8,944 nt of DNA, from positions 1 through 8,944 of the forward strand of contig JADCFR010000420.1 in NCBI GenBank assembly GCA_020249415.1. The letters run 5' to 3'. The notes under the pieces are model-generated. The model saw only the letters and a program-made list of their open reading frames with translations, did not search any database and was not told the DNA's origin. Both the position numbers and the translations under genes were made by a program. The stretch is from Roseomonas sp. (lineage in GTDB: Bacteria > Pseudomonadota > Alphaproteobacteria > Acetobacterales > Acetobacteraceae). Of this stretch, positions 1 through 6,769 are shown piece after piece (positions within the stretch are counted from its first letter, which is position 1; the number at the start of each line of letters is the position of its first letter).

Positions 1-416
1 AACCGCGATGCGTGCTTGACCATGCGATAGGCCGCGCGAGACGCATTGGCGATGGTGTTGATATCGCCATTCTGCTCAATGGCGAAGCCTTCCACCGGCT
101 TGCCGGATTTGGCGATGCCTTCAACAATGCGCCCGGTCCAGCCTGGTTCAATGCCAATCACGACCACGCCCGCGACATTTGGGTTGGTGCCGGTGCCGAT
201 CAGCGTGCGGAAATGCAAATCAAGATCAGCACCGAATTGCAGGCGGCCATAGGCGTGCGGGATGGCCAGCGCACCCTTGATGTTGTTGGCGACGGCTTCG
301 CAAGCTGCGTTGGAAAGATCGTCCACCGGCAGGATGATCACGTGGTTGCGCACACCCATGCGGCCATTTTCGCGGCGCCAGCCTTCGAAGGAGGCGTTTT
401 TCAGATTGATGCCCAT
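1..416 (-). CDS. suyB: UxaA-family hydrolase large subunit, (2R)-sulfolactate sulfo-lyase beta-like (5' part only)
   Basis: About 138 codons are visible from an ATG at 416-414; the rest lies beyond the left edge. The product resembles the C-terminal catalytic region of altronate/galactarate dehydratases. Visible blocks are [20 protein letters not shown] (about residues 10-29), [20 protein letters not shown] (about 50-69) and [20 protein letters not shown]. In true altronate dehydratases the segment after GVRN usually reads like LPTVGCVN. Here it reads [14 protein letters not shown], which matches my memory of SuyB, the beta subunit of the lyase that converts (2R)-sulfolactate to pyruvate and sulfite. 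The start lies 5 nt after the stop of the SAF-domain gene, so the two are surely co-translated. The Shine-Dalgarno is weak (GGTGG). Family membership is firm; the substrate is inferred from memory of homologues and could be another hydroxy acid. Confidence 0.72.
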   Translation of the reverse strand, partial: MGINLKNASFEGWRRENGRMGVRNHVIILPVDDLSNAACEAVANNIKGALAIPHAYGRLQFGADLDLHFRTLIGTGTNPNVAGVVVIGIEPGWTGRIVEGIAKSGKPVEGFAIEQNGDINTIANASRAAYRMVKHASR

Positions 417-421
417 GGCGC

Positions 422-706
422 TTACCACCGCTTCGTCTTGACGTTATGGACATGCAGATGCTCGCCAGCGGAGATTTCCTTCACCGCCTTACCGATATCA
501 ATGCCGTATTTGATGATGGTATCACCGGCAGCGATGGCGCGAATGGCAAGCTTATGGCCAATCGGGATATCCGACTTGGCGTTGAAGGTGATCATCTTGT
601 CCTGATCCATGATCCAGCCATTCAGCGCCTGGCCGGATTTGATCCCTTCGACAACCACGACGCCGACGGAATCGCCTTCGTCATGCACACAGAAATGCAC
701 GGTCAT
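422..706 (-). CDS. suyA: SAF-domain small subunit of a UxaA-family lyase, (2R)-sulfolactate sulfo-lyase alpha-like
   Basis: This 94-residue protein is a single SAF domain, equivalent to the N-terminal part of altronate dehydratase UxaA. Family motifs seen are DIPIGHKLA (46-54), IKYG (65-68), IGKAV (71-75) and [10 protein letters not shown] (81-90), ending TKRW. A free-standing SAF subunit followed at once by a separate large subunit is the organisation of SuyAB, which cleaves sulfolactate to sulfite and pyruvate in the cytoplasm. Galactarate and altronate dehydratases are usually a single chain. The ATG at 706-704 is preceded by a strong AGGAGG about 10 nt upstream. A second ATG at 714-712 lies between them but meets TGA after three codons. 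The large subunit begins 5 nt after this stop. The adjacent Lrp-type regulator is a possible controller. The exact substrate is not proven by sequence. Confidence 0.75.
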   Translation of the reverse strand: MTVHFCVHDEGDSVGVVVVEGIKSGQALNGWIMDQDKMITFNAKSDIPIGHKLAIRAIAAGDTIIKYGIDIGKAVKEISAGEHLHVHNVKTKRW

Positions 707-738
707 GCCGGCATATCCTCCTTCTTTTGATAATGGTG

Positions 739-764
739 GGGAAGGCTAGGGCGCGGTCCTTCCC
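739..764 (-). terminator. Possible stem-loop between lrp and the suyA-like gene
   Basis: GGGAAGG (739-745) and CCTTCCC (758-764) form a perfect 7-bp stem with a 12-nt loop. It lies 21 nt downstream of the lrp stop. No T-tract follows on the minus strand (CACCATTATC), so a rho-independent terminator is doubtful. It overlaps the candidate promoter, so both readings cannot be equally important. Confidence 0.25.
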
Positions 765-778
765 GGGTCAATTAGCCC
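743..778 (-). promoter_or_regulatory. Candidate promoter and operator for the suyAB-like pair
   Basis: On the minus strand TTGACC (771-766) resembles a -35 box. It is followed after 17 nt by TAGCCT (748-743), a poor -10 with 3 of 6 consensus bases. Transcription from it would give a leader of about 30 nt ahead of the AGGAGG and ATG. The -35 overlaps an imperfect 14-bp palindrome with an AATT centre (765-778, 10 of 14 positions symmetric). AT-centred dyads of about this size are the kind of site Lrp/AsnC proteins bind. The assignment rests on pattern matching only. Confidence 0.25.
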
Positions 779-785
779 GACCGGG

Positions 786-1256
786 TTAGAGCGGCAGCGC
801 GGTAGTTGATTTCACGCATTCCATGGCAAAGCGGGATGTGACCTTGCGCAGGCTCGCCACGCGGGCGGTCAGCTTGCGGTAGAAGACATCATAAGCGGTC
901 ATGTCTGAGACGACGACGCGCAGCAGGTAATCAACATCGCCGCCGAGCCGCCAGCATTCGACGATCTCCGGCATCTCGGCCACCGTCCTGGCGAAGCTTT
1001 CTATCCATGTTGCGGAATGGTCGCCGGTTTCGATGGCAACAAAAACCGAAATGCCAAGGCCGAGCTTTTCCGCGTTTACCAGCGTGACGCGGCCGGTGAT
1101 GATACCGGTTTCCTCCATGCGGCGGATGCGTTTCCAGCATGGGGTTTGCGTCAGCCCGACTTCCTTCGCGATGTCACCCAGCGAGAGCGAGGCATTGGCC
1201 TGAATCAGGCGGAGGATGGCAAGATCTGTCGCATCCAGATCATTAGGCTTGGACAA
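786..1256 (-). CDS. Lrp/AsnC-family transcriptional regulator
   Basis: The 156-residue product has the usual length and layout of Lrp/AsnC regulators. An N-terminal winged helix-turn-helix (about 10-60) contains LSLGDIAKEVGLTQTPCWKRI, and a C-terminal RAM ligand/oligomerisation domain (about 68-145) contains ECWRLGGDVDYLLRV. Such proteins form dimers to octamers and sense amino acids or related metabolites. The start is TTG (1256-1254). It is chosen because AGGAGG lies 5 nt upstream and the protein begins SKPNDLDATD just ahead of the first helix. The nearby ATG at 1288-1286 is out of frame. The gene begins 27 nt after parB with no terminator between, so it may be read from the parAB transcript. 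It lies 79 nt before the suyA-like gene, which makes that pair its most obvious target, by inference. Confidence 0.9.
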   Translation of the reverse strand: MSKPNDLDATDLAILRLIQANASLSLGDIAKEVGLTQTPCWKRIRRMEETGIITGRVTLVNAEKLGLGISVFVAIETGDHSATWIESFARTVAEMPEIVECWRLGGDVDYLLRVVVSDMTAYDVFYRKLTARVASLRKVTSRFAMECVKSTTALPL

Positions 1257-1283
1257 GGTGGCCTCCTGCCAGAAAGGGCTGCG

Positions 1284-2141
1284 TCATGCTTCGGGCATCA
1301 ACAGGCGGATCAGGCCATCAAGCTGATCAAGATCATTATAGCTGATGGTGAGCTGCCCGCCCTTGCCGAAATGCTTGATGGCGACTTGCAGGCCAAGACG
1401 TTCAAGCAATTGGCGTTCAAGGGCCAATGTATCGCTATCCTTGGCGTTGCTCCGCCGAGAGTCTGGGTTTTTTGGCTGCGCGGCGGCCATGGCTTCCGCC
1501 TGACGGACGGAGAGGCCGCGCGTCAGGATTTGCGCCGCGAGTTTTTCAGGCTCCTCCGCGCCCAGCAGCGCGCGGGCATGGCCAGCGCTGAGACGGCCGG
1601 CGCGCAAATGCTCGCGGATGGCGGGCGGCAGGTTGAGTAGGCGGAGCGTATTGGCAATGTGGCTGCGCGATTTGCCGACCGCGCGCGCCAGGCTCTCCTG
1701 ATTGAGGCCGAATTGGTCAATGAGGCGGGCGAAGCCCTCTGCCTCCTCAATCGCGTTCAGGTCTTCGCGCTGGAGGTTTTCAACCAAGCCGGCGGCCATT
1801 GCCATGCGGTCATCGAAGTCGCGAATGACAACGGGTACATCATGGAGTTTTGCGATTTGCGCGGCGCGCCAGCGGCGTTCACCACCGATGATCTGATAGC
1901 GCCCAGCGGCGCCTGGCTTCGGGCGCACGAGTAAAGGCTGCAAGATACCGTGTTCGGTGATGGAGGCCGCGAGCTCCTGCAGCGCCTGACGGTCAGGTTC
2001 CAGGCGCGGCTGGAATGGACCGGGTTCGATCATCGTAATCGGGAGGCTGCGCGGCGGGCCAGCTTGGGGCGCGCTGGGCGGCGGCGGCGCGTCACCCATC
2101 AGGGCCGAGAGACCCATACCGAGCCGAGCGGGCTTTTTCAT
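1284..2141 (-). CDS. parB: Chromosome-partitioning protein ParB (parS-binding CTPase clamp)
   Basis: This 285-residue ParB/Spo0J protein binds parS, loads as a CTP-dependent sliding clamp and stimulates ParA to move the origin region. Domains in order: N-terminal ParA-interacting segment (KKPARLGMGLSALMG, 2-16), CTP-binding ParB/Srx fold (about 33-125) with the GERRWRA motif (87-93) and ENLQRED (121-127), a helix-turn-helix DNA-binding region (about 144-170, NQESLARAVGKSRSHIANTL), and a C-terminal dimerisation domain (about 240-285). The start is the ATG at 2141-2139, which shares ATGA with the parA stop. A longer in-frame start 13 codons upstream is possible, but would overlap parA and place residues before the conserved KKPARLG. 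AAGGAAA upstream is a fair Shine-Dalgarno. Two parS sites lie in the same operon. Confidence 0.97.
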   Translation of the reverse strand: MKKPARLGMGLSALMGDAPPPPSAPQAGPPRSLPITMIEPGPFQPRLEPDRQALQELAASITEHGILQPLLVRPKPGAAGRYQIIGGERRWRAAQIAKLHDVPVVIRDFDDRMAMAAGLVENLQREDLNAIEEAEGFARLIDQFGLNQESLARAVGKSRSHIANTLRLLNLPPAIREHLRAGRLSAGHARALLGAEEPEKLAAQILTRGLSVRQAEAMAAAQPKNPDSRRSNAKDSDTLALERQLLERLGLQVAIKHFGKGGQLTISYNDLDQLDGLIRLLMPEA

Positions 2142-2950
2142 TGGGCCGTTTCCTTTGGTTGCTTCTGGCGGCGGATCCATTCCTGCGCGAGTGCCACATG
2201 GGCTTCTGCACCGGCGGAGCGATGGTCATAAACCAGCACCGGCAGGCCATGGGATGGCGCTTCGGTGATGCGAATGTTGCGGGGTATCACTGTTTCATAG
2301 ACCTTGTCGCCAAAAAACTCGCGCACATCAGCAGCAACAAGTTCCGATAAATTATTGCGCTTATCAAACATTGTTAGGATGATGCCACCAAGCTTGAGAT
2401 TTGGGTTCAAGCTTTTGCTGACACGTTCAATGGTACGCGTGATTTGGGAAACGCCTTCAAGGGCGAAGAATTCGCATTGCAATGGCACTAAAACTTCATC
2501 CGCGGCGACCAGGGCGTTCAGCGTAATGAGACCGAGTGATGGCGGGCAATCAATGATGATCAGGTTCGTGTCGGCCAGCGTGTCGCCAGCGGCTTCCAGG
2601 GCATTCAGCAGGCGTCTTTCGCGTGCTTGGACATCAATCAGTTCAATCTCAGCACCGGCCAAATCGGCATCGGCCGGCAGCAGATTGAGCTGCGGGATGC
2701 GCGATGGCTTCACAAGTTCGGCAAGGGGCGCAGCGCCTACCAGCAACGCATAACTGCCCTGGCCCCTTTCCTGCCGCGGCAGGCCAAGACCAGTGGAGGC
2801 ATTGCCTTGCGGGTCCAGGTCAATCAGCAGAACCTTGCGCGTGGTTGCGAGCGCCGTGGCAAGATTAATCGCCGTCGTCGTCTTACCGACCCCGCCCTTT
2901 TGATTGGCGATGGCGATGATTTTCGGCCTGGCGGGGCTAGGGCTGGACAC
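2138..2950 (-). CDS. parA: Chromosome-partitioning ATPase ParA
   Basis: This 270-residue ParA/Soj ATPase dimerises on ATP binding, coats the nucleoid and is released by ParB, giving directional origin segregation. The deviant Walker A KGGVGKTTT is at 18-26 with both lysines present (K18, K23). Walker A' LLIDLDPQGNAS (41-52) carries the conserved Asp46, and Walker B IIIDCPP is at 131-137. No extra N-terminal DNA-binding domain is present, which fits chromosomal rather than type Ia plasmid ParA. The start is GTG (2950-2948); no ATG or other GTG lies before the P-loop. It falls inside the 3' end of rsmG (14-nt overlap) and lacks a clear Shine-Dalgarno, so coupling to rsmG translation is likely. 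The stop overlaps the parB start. Confidence 0.97.
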   Translation of the reverse strand: MSSPSPARPKIIAIANQKGGVGKTTTAINLATALATTRKVLLIDLDPQGNASTGLGLPRQERGQGSYALLVGAAPLAELVKPSRIPQLNLLPADADLAGAEIELIDVQARERRLLNALEAAGDTLADTNLIIIDCPPSLGLITLNALVAADEVLVPLQCEFFALEGVSQITRTIERVSKSLNPNLKLGGIILTMFDKRNNLSELVAADVREFFGDKVYETVIPRNIRITEAPSHGLPVLVYDHRSAGAEAHVALAQEWIRRQKQPKETAQ

Positions 2951-3524
2951 GATGGATATTGCTCAGGCGCAGGATGGTTGCTTCGGGGCTGGTGGCACTT
3001 GGAAAGTGCTCTAGGGTGAAGTGCCAGTCCAGGGCGGCTTCCGTCAACTCTTTCTCGGCGGTCTTGCCTTTGGGAAATAGTGCGACACCGCCTGGCGCCA
3101 AGAATTTGACGGCATAGGGCAGCAACGACGCCAGCGGGGCACAGGCGCGGGCGGTGATGGCAGAAAGCGCGGGCAGCTTTGCGTTCTCCGCGCGGCAGGC
3201 ATGCACGCGAACCATGGGTAGCTTCAATTGGGCGCTCGCTTCGACAAGAAAGGCGGCCTTGCGCTTGTCTGACTCCACCAGATGGAAAGCGCGATCCGGC
3301 TGGACGATCGCCAGCACCATGCCCGGCAAGCCAGCGCCCGAGCCGATATCGGCGACCGGGCCTTCCCCGGGCAGCAGCGGCCCTAATTGCGCGCAATCGG
3401 CAATGTGGCGCTGATCTATTTCGGTAGCGGTTTCCCCAGAAATCAGATTGATCCGGGCATTCCAGCGCAGCAGCAGGCTACGATAGGCTGCAAGCTGTTC
3501 AGTGGTTTCCAGGCCGTGTTTCAC
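2937..3524 (-). CDS. rsmG: 16S rRNA (guanine-527-N7)-methyltransferase RsmG (GidB)
   Basis: The 195-residue product is an SAM-dependent methyltransferase that forms m7G527 in 16S rRNA on the small subunit. The N-terminal [10 protein letters not shown] (20-29) is typical of RsmG. The SAM-binding loop is [12 protein letters not shown] (58-69), followed by [10 protein letters not shown] (84-93) and ITARACAPL (123-131). Length is slightly short of the usual 205-210. The start is GTG (3524-3522), sharing GTGA with the mnmG stop. No other ATG or GTG lies in the first 20 codons. The start codon sits inside a parS palindrome, and no Shine-Dalgarno is visible, so translation probably depends on ribosomes finishing mnmG. 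In other bacteria loss of RsmG gives low-level streptomycin resistance. Confidence 0.96.
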   Translation of the reverse strand: MKHGLETTEQLAAYRSLLLRWNARINLISGETATEIDQRHIADCAQLGPLLPGEGPVADIGSGAGLPGMVLAIVQPDRAFHLVESDKRKAAFLVEASAQLKLPMVRVHACRAENAKLPALSAITARACAPLASLLPYAVKFLAPGGVALFPKGKTAEKELTEAALDWHFTLEHFPSATSPEATILRLSNIHRVQP

Positions 3525-3532
3525 GTGAAACG
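3517..3532. promoter_or_regulatory. parS: parS centromere site at the mnmG/rsmG junction
   Basis: The sequence TGTTTCACGTGAAACG matches the parS 16-mer TGTTTCACGTGAAACA at 15 of 16 positions, with a perfect 14-bp palindrome at 3518-3531. ParB binds such sites as the loading point for its clamp, and parB starts about 1.4 kb away. The central CACGTG holds the rsmG GTG start, the TGA of mnmG, and mnmG codons for the last residues. The site therefore serves as protein code, start/stop signal and centromere at once. Confidence 0.9.
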
Positions 3533-5398
3533 TTGAGCGTCGCGCCGCAGATGCACTGCGAGCGCCGCCAGGGCGGCTGGGGTGACACCCTGAATACGGC
3601 CAGCGGCGCCCAAAGTGGCTGGGCGCGCGGCTTTCAGGCGCTGGCGCATTTCAGCGGAAAGCCCAACCACGGAATCGAAGTCAAGCGTTTCGGCAATGGC
3701 GGCCTTTTCTTCGCGTTCCAGAAGGCGCCGCTCGGCTTCCTGGCGCCGCAAATAAGGCGCGTAGAGTGCTTCGGCTTCCAGCTGCGTGCGTATGGCGGGG
3801 CTAACTTCCCGCAACCAAGGAAAGGCGGCTTCAACCCTTTCCATCGCCACGCCGGGTAAAGCGAGCACTTCAAGCACCGACCGCCGCCGACCATCCTGAT
3901 TTACGGTAATGCCAAAACCGGAGAGCGCGGCCGGTGTCGCCCCATCGGCAGTGGCGCGCGCCAGCGCATCGACAACGGCATTGGCAAAGGCACGATGGCG
4001 CCCGGCCCGATCAGCACCCACACACCCCCATGCAATTCCACGCTCCGTGAGCCTGAGCCCCGCATTATCCGCCCGGAGGGACAGGCGATGTTCGGCCCGC
4101 GCAGTTAGCATGCGATAGGGTTCGGACACACCCTGCAGGGTCAAATCATCCACCAGCACGCCGATATAGGCCTCGCTGCGGGTGAAGACCGCCTCGGGCG
4201 CAGCGCCTGAAGCGCGGCGGGCAGCATTGATCCCGGCCATGAGGCCCTGGGCGCCGGCTTCCTCATACCCTGTGGTGCCATTGATCTGGCCGGCCAGGAA
4301 CAAGCGCGGCACCTGGCGCAGTTCCAACATAGCGGTCAGCGCGCGGGGATCGATATGATCATACTCAATCGCGTAACCAGGGCGCAGGATGCGGGCCCCG
4401 GCGAGGCCAGGGATGGAAGCGACCATCCGTTCCTGCACTGCTTCTGACAGGCTGGTGGAAATGCCATTTGGGTAGACCGTTGGGTCATCAAGCCCTTCTG
4501 GTTCAAGGAAAATCTGGTGCCGTTCGCGTTCGGCAAAGCGCACCACCTTATCTTCAATGGAAGGGCAGTAGCGCGGCCCCACACCCTGAATCCGCCCCCC
4601 ATAGACAGCGCTTGACTGAAGATTGTCCCGGATGATGGCGTGGGTTTCAGGCGTCGTCGCCGTAATGCCGCAGGTCACCTGACGATTGGTGATCCGCTCG
4701 GTCAGCCAGGAAAGCGGCTCCGGCGGGTCATCTCCCGGCTGCGCTTCCAGCGCCGCCCAGTCAATGGTGCGGCCATCCAGCCGGGGCGGTGTACCGGTCT
4801 TGAGCCGCGCAAGTGGCAAGCCCAAGCGCTCAAAAGCCAAAGCGAGGCCAATCGCTGGCGCATCCCCCACCCTTCCGGCCGGGAAGCGCTTTTCGCCAAT
4901 ATGAATTTCACCGCGGAGGAAAGTGCCTGTGGTGATGATGGCGGCCCCACAACGGATACGCTGGCCATCGGCGGTCAGGATGGCGGCGAGCACGCCCGCC
5001 TGGTCAAGTTCCAGCCCCTCGGCGCCGCCAGCCATAATCGTTAGGCCCGGCTGAGCCCGCAGCAAAGCCTGCACTGCTTCCCGATAAAGCCGCCGATCTG
5101 CCTGGGCGCGCGGCCCGCGTACCGCCGGACCTTTCGACAGATTGAGCATCTTGACGTGAATGGCCGCCGCATCCGCCGCGCGGGCCATAATACCGTCAAG
5201 CGCATCAATTTCGCGGACAAGATGCCCCTTGCCCACCCCACCAATGGCTGGGTTGCAGGACATTTCCCCAATGGTTTCAATCTTATGGGTCAGCAGCAGC
5301 GTGCGCGCACCGCAGCGCGCTGCGGCCGCCGCGGCCTCACAACCGGCATGGCCGCCGCCCACCACCACAACATCAAAGGTCAGATCCGCGCCCGTCAT
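3521..5398 (-). CDS. mnmG: tRNA uridine-5-carboxymethylaminomethyl modification enzyme MnmG (GidA)
   Basis: At 625 residues this is full-length MnmG, the FAD protein that with MnmE installs (carboxymethyl)aminomethyl groups on C5 of wobble uridine 34 using methylene-tetrahydrofolate and ammonia or glycine. The N-terminal dinucleotide-binding loop [12 protein letters not shown] is at 12-23. The family signature around [20 protein letters not shown] (48-67) includes the conserved Cys48. [38 protein letters not shown] with the second conserved Cys, and [16 protein letters not shown] follow in order. The C-terminal helical region, which contacts MnmE and tRNA, is complete. The ATG at 5398 lies 18 nt after the mnmE stop with only a weak Shine-Dalgarno (AGG), so the two are one transcription unit. 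The stop overlaps rsmG. Confidence 0.98.
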   Translation of the reverse strand: MTGADLTFDVVVVGGGHAGCEAAAAAARCGARTLLLTHKIETIGEMSCNPAIGGVGKGHLVREIDALDGIMARAADAAAIHVKMLNLSKGPAVRGPRAQADRRLYREAVQALLRAQPGLTIMAGGAEGLELDQAGVLAAILTADGQRIRCGAAIITTGTFLRGEIHIGEKRFPAGRVGDAPAIGLALAFERLGLPLARLKTGTPPRLDGRTIDWAALEAQPGDDPPEPLSWLTERITNRQVTCGITATTPETHAIIRDNLQSSAVYGGRIQGVGPRYCPSIEDKVVRFAERERHQIFLEPEGLDDPTVYPNGISTSLSEAVQERMVASIPGLAGARILRPGYAIEYDHIDPRALTAMLELRQVPRLFLAGQINGTTGYEEAGAQGLMAGINAARRASGAAPEAVFTRSEAYIGVLVDDLTLQGVSEPYRMLTARAEHRLSLRADNAGLRLTERGIAWGCVGADRAGRHRAFANAVVDALARATADGATPAALSGFGITVNQDGRRRSVLEVLALPGVAMERVEAAFPWLREVSPAIRTQLEAEALYAPYLRRQEAERRLLEREEKAAIAETLDFDSVVGLSAEMRQRLKAARPATLGAAGRIQGVTPAALAALAVHLRRDAQRFT

Positions 5399-5416
5399 GC
5401 GGCGCCTATACCAGCA

Positions 5417-6742
5417 TTACTTACCGATACAGAAGTCCCGGAAGACAATATCGAGAATTTCCTCAACGCCTACGCGCCCTGTCAGCCGCCCTAGGGCAAA
5501 CAGCGCCGCCCGCAGCGCTTCGGCGGTCAGTTCTGGAAGGGTGGCTGCCTCGGCGTCTGCCAGCTGCGCCGCCGCTTCGATCAGAATAGCCCGATGTCGC
5601 GGACGCGTGAGCTGATTGCCCTCGCCGGCGCCCGTCAGCCGAAGCGCCACCTCAGTAAGCCGGCTCCTCAGCGCGTCAAGCCCAGTACCCTCCCGCGCAG
5701 ACACGGCCATGGTAGGCATGCCGCTAATCTCGACCGGCCCAGCCTGAAGGTCGCATTTATTGACCAGCACCAGCGCGTCAGGGCACACCCAACGAAGCGT
5801 CTCGGCATCGGGCGGCTCATCAGCAGCGAAGACCGTGATGACAAGCTGCGCCTCTTCTGCCCGGCGCTCTGCCCGCTTGATGCCTTCCGCCTCAATCTCG
5901 TCGCCGGCTTCTCTCAGGCCAGCGGTGTCGGACAGTGTTACAGGGACGCCCGCCAAATCCAACCGCGCTTCCACAATATCGCGGGTCGTGCCAGCGCGGG
6001 CGGAGACAATGGCCGCCTCTCTGCCTACCAAGGCATTGAGAAGGGATGATTTCCCCGCGTTTGGGGCGCCAATGATGGCGAAGACCAAGCCCTCGCGCAG
6101 CAATTCGCCGCGCCTTGCATCGGCCAGATGCGCCGCAATTTCCGCTCGTAACTCCCCAGCCCCGGCGCGCGCCCTGGCATCCAGGTCGGTCGGAAGGCCA
6201 TCCTCGGCAAACTCAATCGCCGCTTCCTGATGCGCCAGCACTCGCGCCAAGCGCTCGGCCCAACCACCATAAAGCTTTGCCAGGCCGCCACCAGCCTGAT
6301 GGAGCGCCTGGCGGCGCTGCGCTGCTGTCTCGGCGGCGATCAGATCGGCGATCCCCTCGGCGGCGGTCAGGTCCATCTTACCATGCAGAAAGGCGCGGCG
6401 GGTGAATTCGCCTGGCTCCGCCTGGCGCAGGCCGGCTAACGTCAGCGCTTCCATCACCCCAGCAATCACGCTACGCCCACCATGCAAATGGAATTCCGCC
6501 GCATCCTCGCCCGTGTAGGAAGCCGGGCCGGGGAACCAAAGCACCAAAGCGTGATCCAGTGTTTCGCCATCGGCGGCGCGCAACCGGCGCAGGCTTGCGT
6601 GCCGCGGGGGCGGCAGGGCGCCGGCCAGACGCGCCACCGCCTTAGCGGAACCGGGTCCTGATAGCCGCAGCACCGCAACAGCGCCGGCTGCTGCGCCGCT
6701 TGCCAAGGCATAGATCGTATCGGCTGCGCTCAACACTGACAT
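5417..6742 (-). CDS. mnmE: tRNA modification GTPase MnmE (TrmE/ThdF)
   Basis: The 441-residue product is MnmE, the potassium-activated GTPase partner of MnmG. The N-terminal tetrahydrofolate-binding domain (about 1-120) has DTIYALASG (8-16) and EPGEFTRRAFLHGKMDL (109-125). A helical domain follows, split by the inserted G domain. G-domain motifs are G1 GAPNAGKS (225-232), G2 TTRD (252-255), G3 DTAG (272-275), G4 NKCD (328-331) and G5 SAREG (348-352). The chain ends in FCIGK, with the conserved catalytic Cys438. The ATG at 6742-6740 fits the family N-terminus. It directly abuts a perfect parS, so the usual ribosome binding position holds GTGAAACA rather than a purine-rich Shine-Dalgarno. It lies 27 nt after the ferredoxin gene. 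Confidence 0.98.
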   Translation of the reverse strand: MSVLSAADTIYALASGAAAGAVAVLRLSGPGSAKAVARLAGALPPPRHASLRRLRAADGETLDHALVLWFPGPASYTGEDAAEFHLHGGRSVIAGVMEALTLAGLRQAEPGEFTRRAFLHGKMDLTAAEGIADLIAAETAAQRRQALHQAGGGLAKLYGGWAERLARVLAHQEAAIEFAEDGLPTDLDARARAGAGELRAEIAAHLADARRGELLREGLVFAIIGAPNAGKSSLLNALVGREAAIVSARAGTTRDIVEARLDLAGVPVTLSDTAGLREAGDEIEAEGIKRAERRAEEAQLVITVFAADEPPDAETLRWVCPDALVLVNKCDLQAGPVEISGMPTMAVSAREGTGLDALRSRLTEVALRLTGAGEGNQLTRPRHRAILIEAAAQLADAEAATLPELTAEALRAALFALGRLTGRVGVEEILDIVFRDFCIGK

Positions 6743-6758
6743 TGTTTCACGTGAAACA
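6743..6758. promoter_or_regulatory. parS: parS centromere site immediately upstream of mnmE
   Basis: TGTTTCACGTGAAACA is a perfect 16-bp palindrome and a full match to the well-known bacterial chromosomal parS sequence. It fills most of the 27-nt gap between the ferredoxin stop and the mnmE ATG, which starts at the next base. ParB from the same operon is expected to nucleate here. Its position means bound ParB would cover the mnmE translation start region on the DNA and could affect transcription passing through. Confidence 0.95.
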
Positions 6759-6769
6759 CTTTCTAGGTC

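Noticed and set aside
336..347. CACGTG (339-344) within the suyB-like gene as a third parS
   Set aside because: Only the TCACGTG core agrees; the outer arms (TGA and GTTG) do not match GTTT/AAAC, so about half of the 14-mer positions differ.
12..605. A 197-codon plus-strand open frame across the suyA/suyB-like genes
   Set aside because: It is antisense to both recognisable minus-strand genes, spans their junction and shows no family features.
738..764. The 7-bp stem after lrp as a firm rho-independent terminator
   Set aside because: No T-tract follows and it overlaps a possible promoter. It is kept only as a low-confidence feature.
1017..1640. A 207-codon plus-strand open frame across lrp and parB
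   Set aside because: It is antisense to two well-supported genes and has no domain signature.
2142..2180. A longer parB start 13 codons upstream (MDPPPEATKGNGP)
   Set aside because: It lies within parA, adds no conserved residues before KKPARLGMGLSALMG, and the ATGA overlap start is the usual arrangement.
5150..5166. TTGACGTGAATG inside mnmG as a degenerate parS
   Set aside because: The central CACGTG is missing and several arm positions differ. It is explained by conserved mnmG codons.
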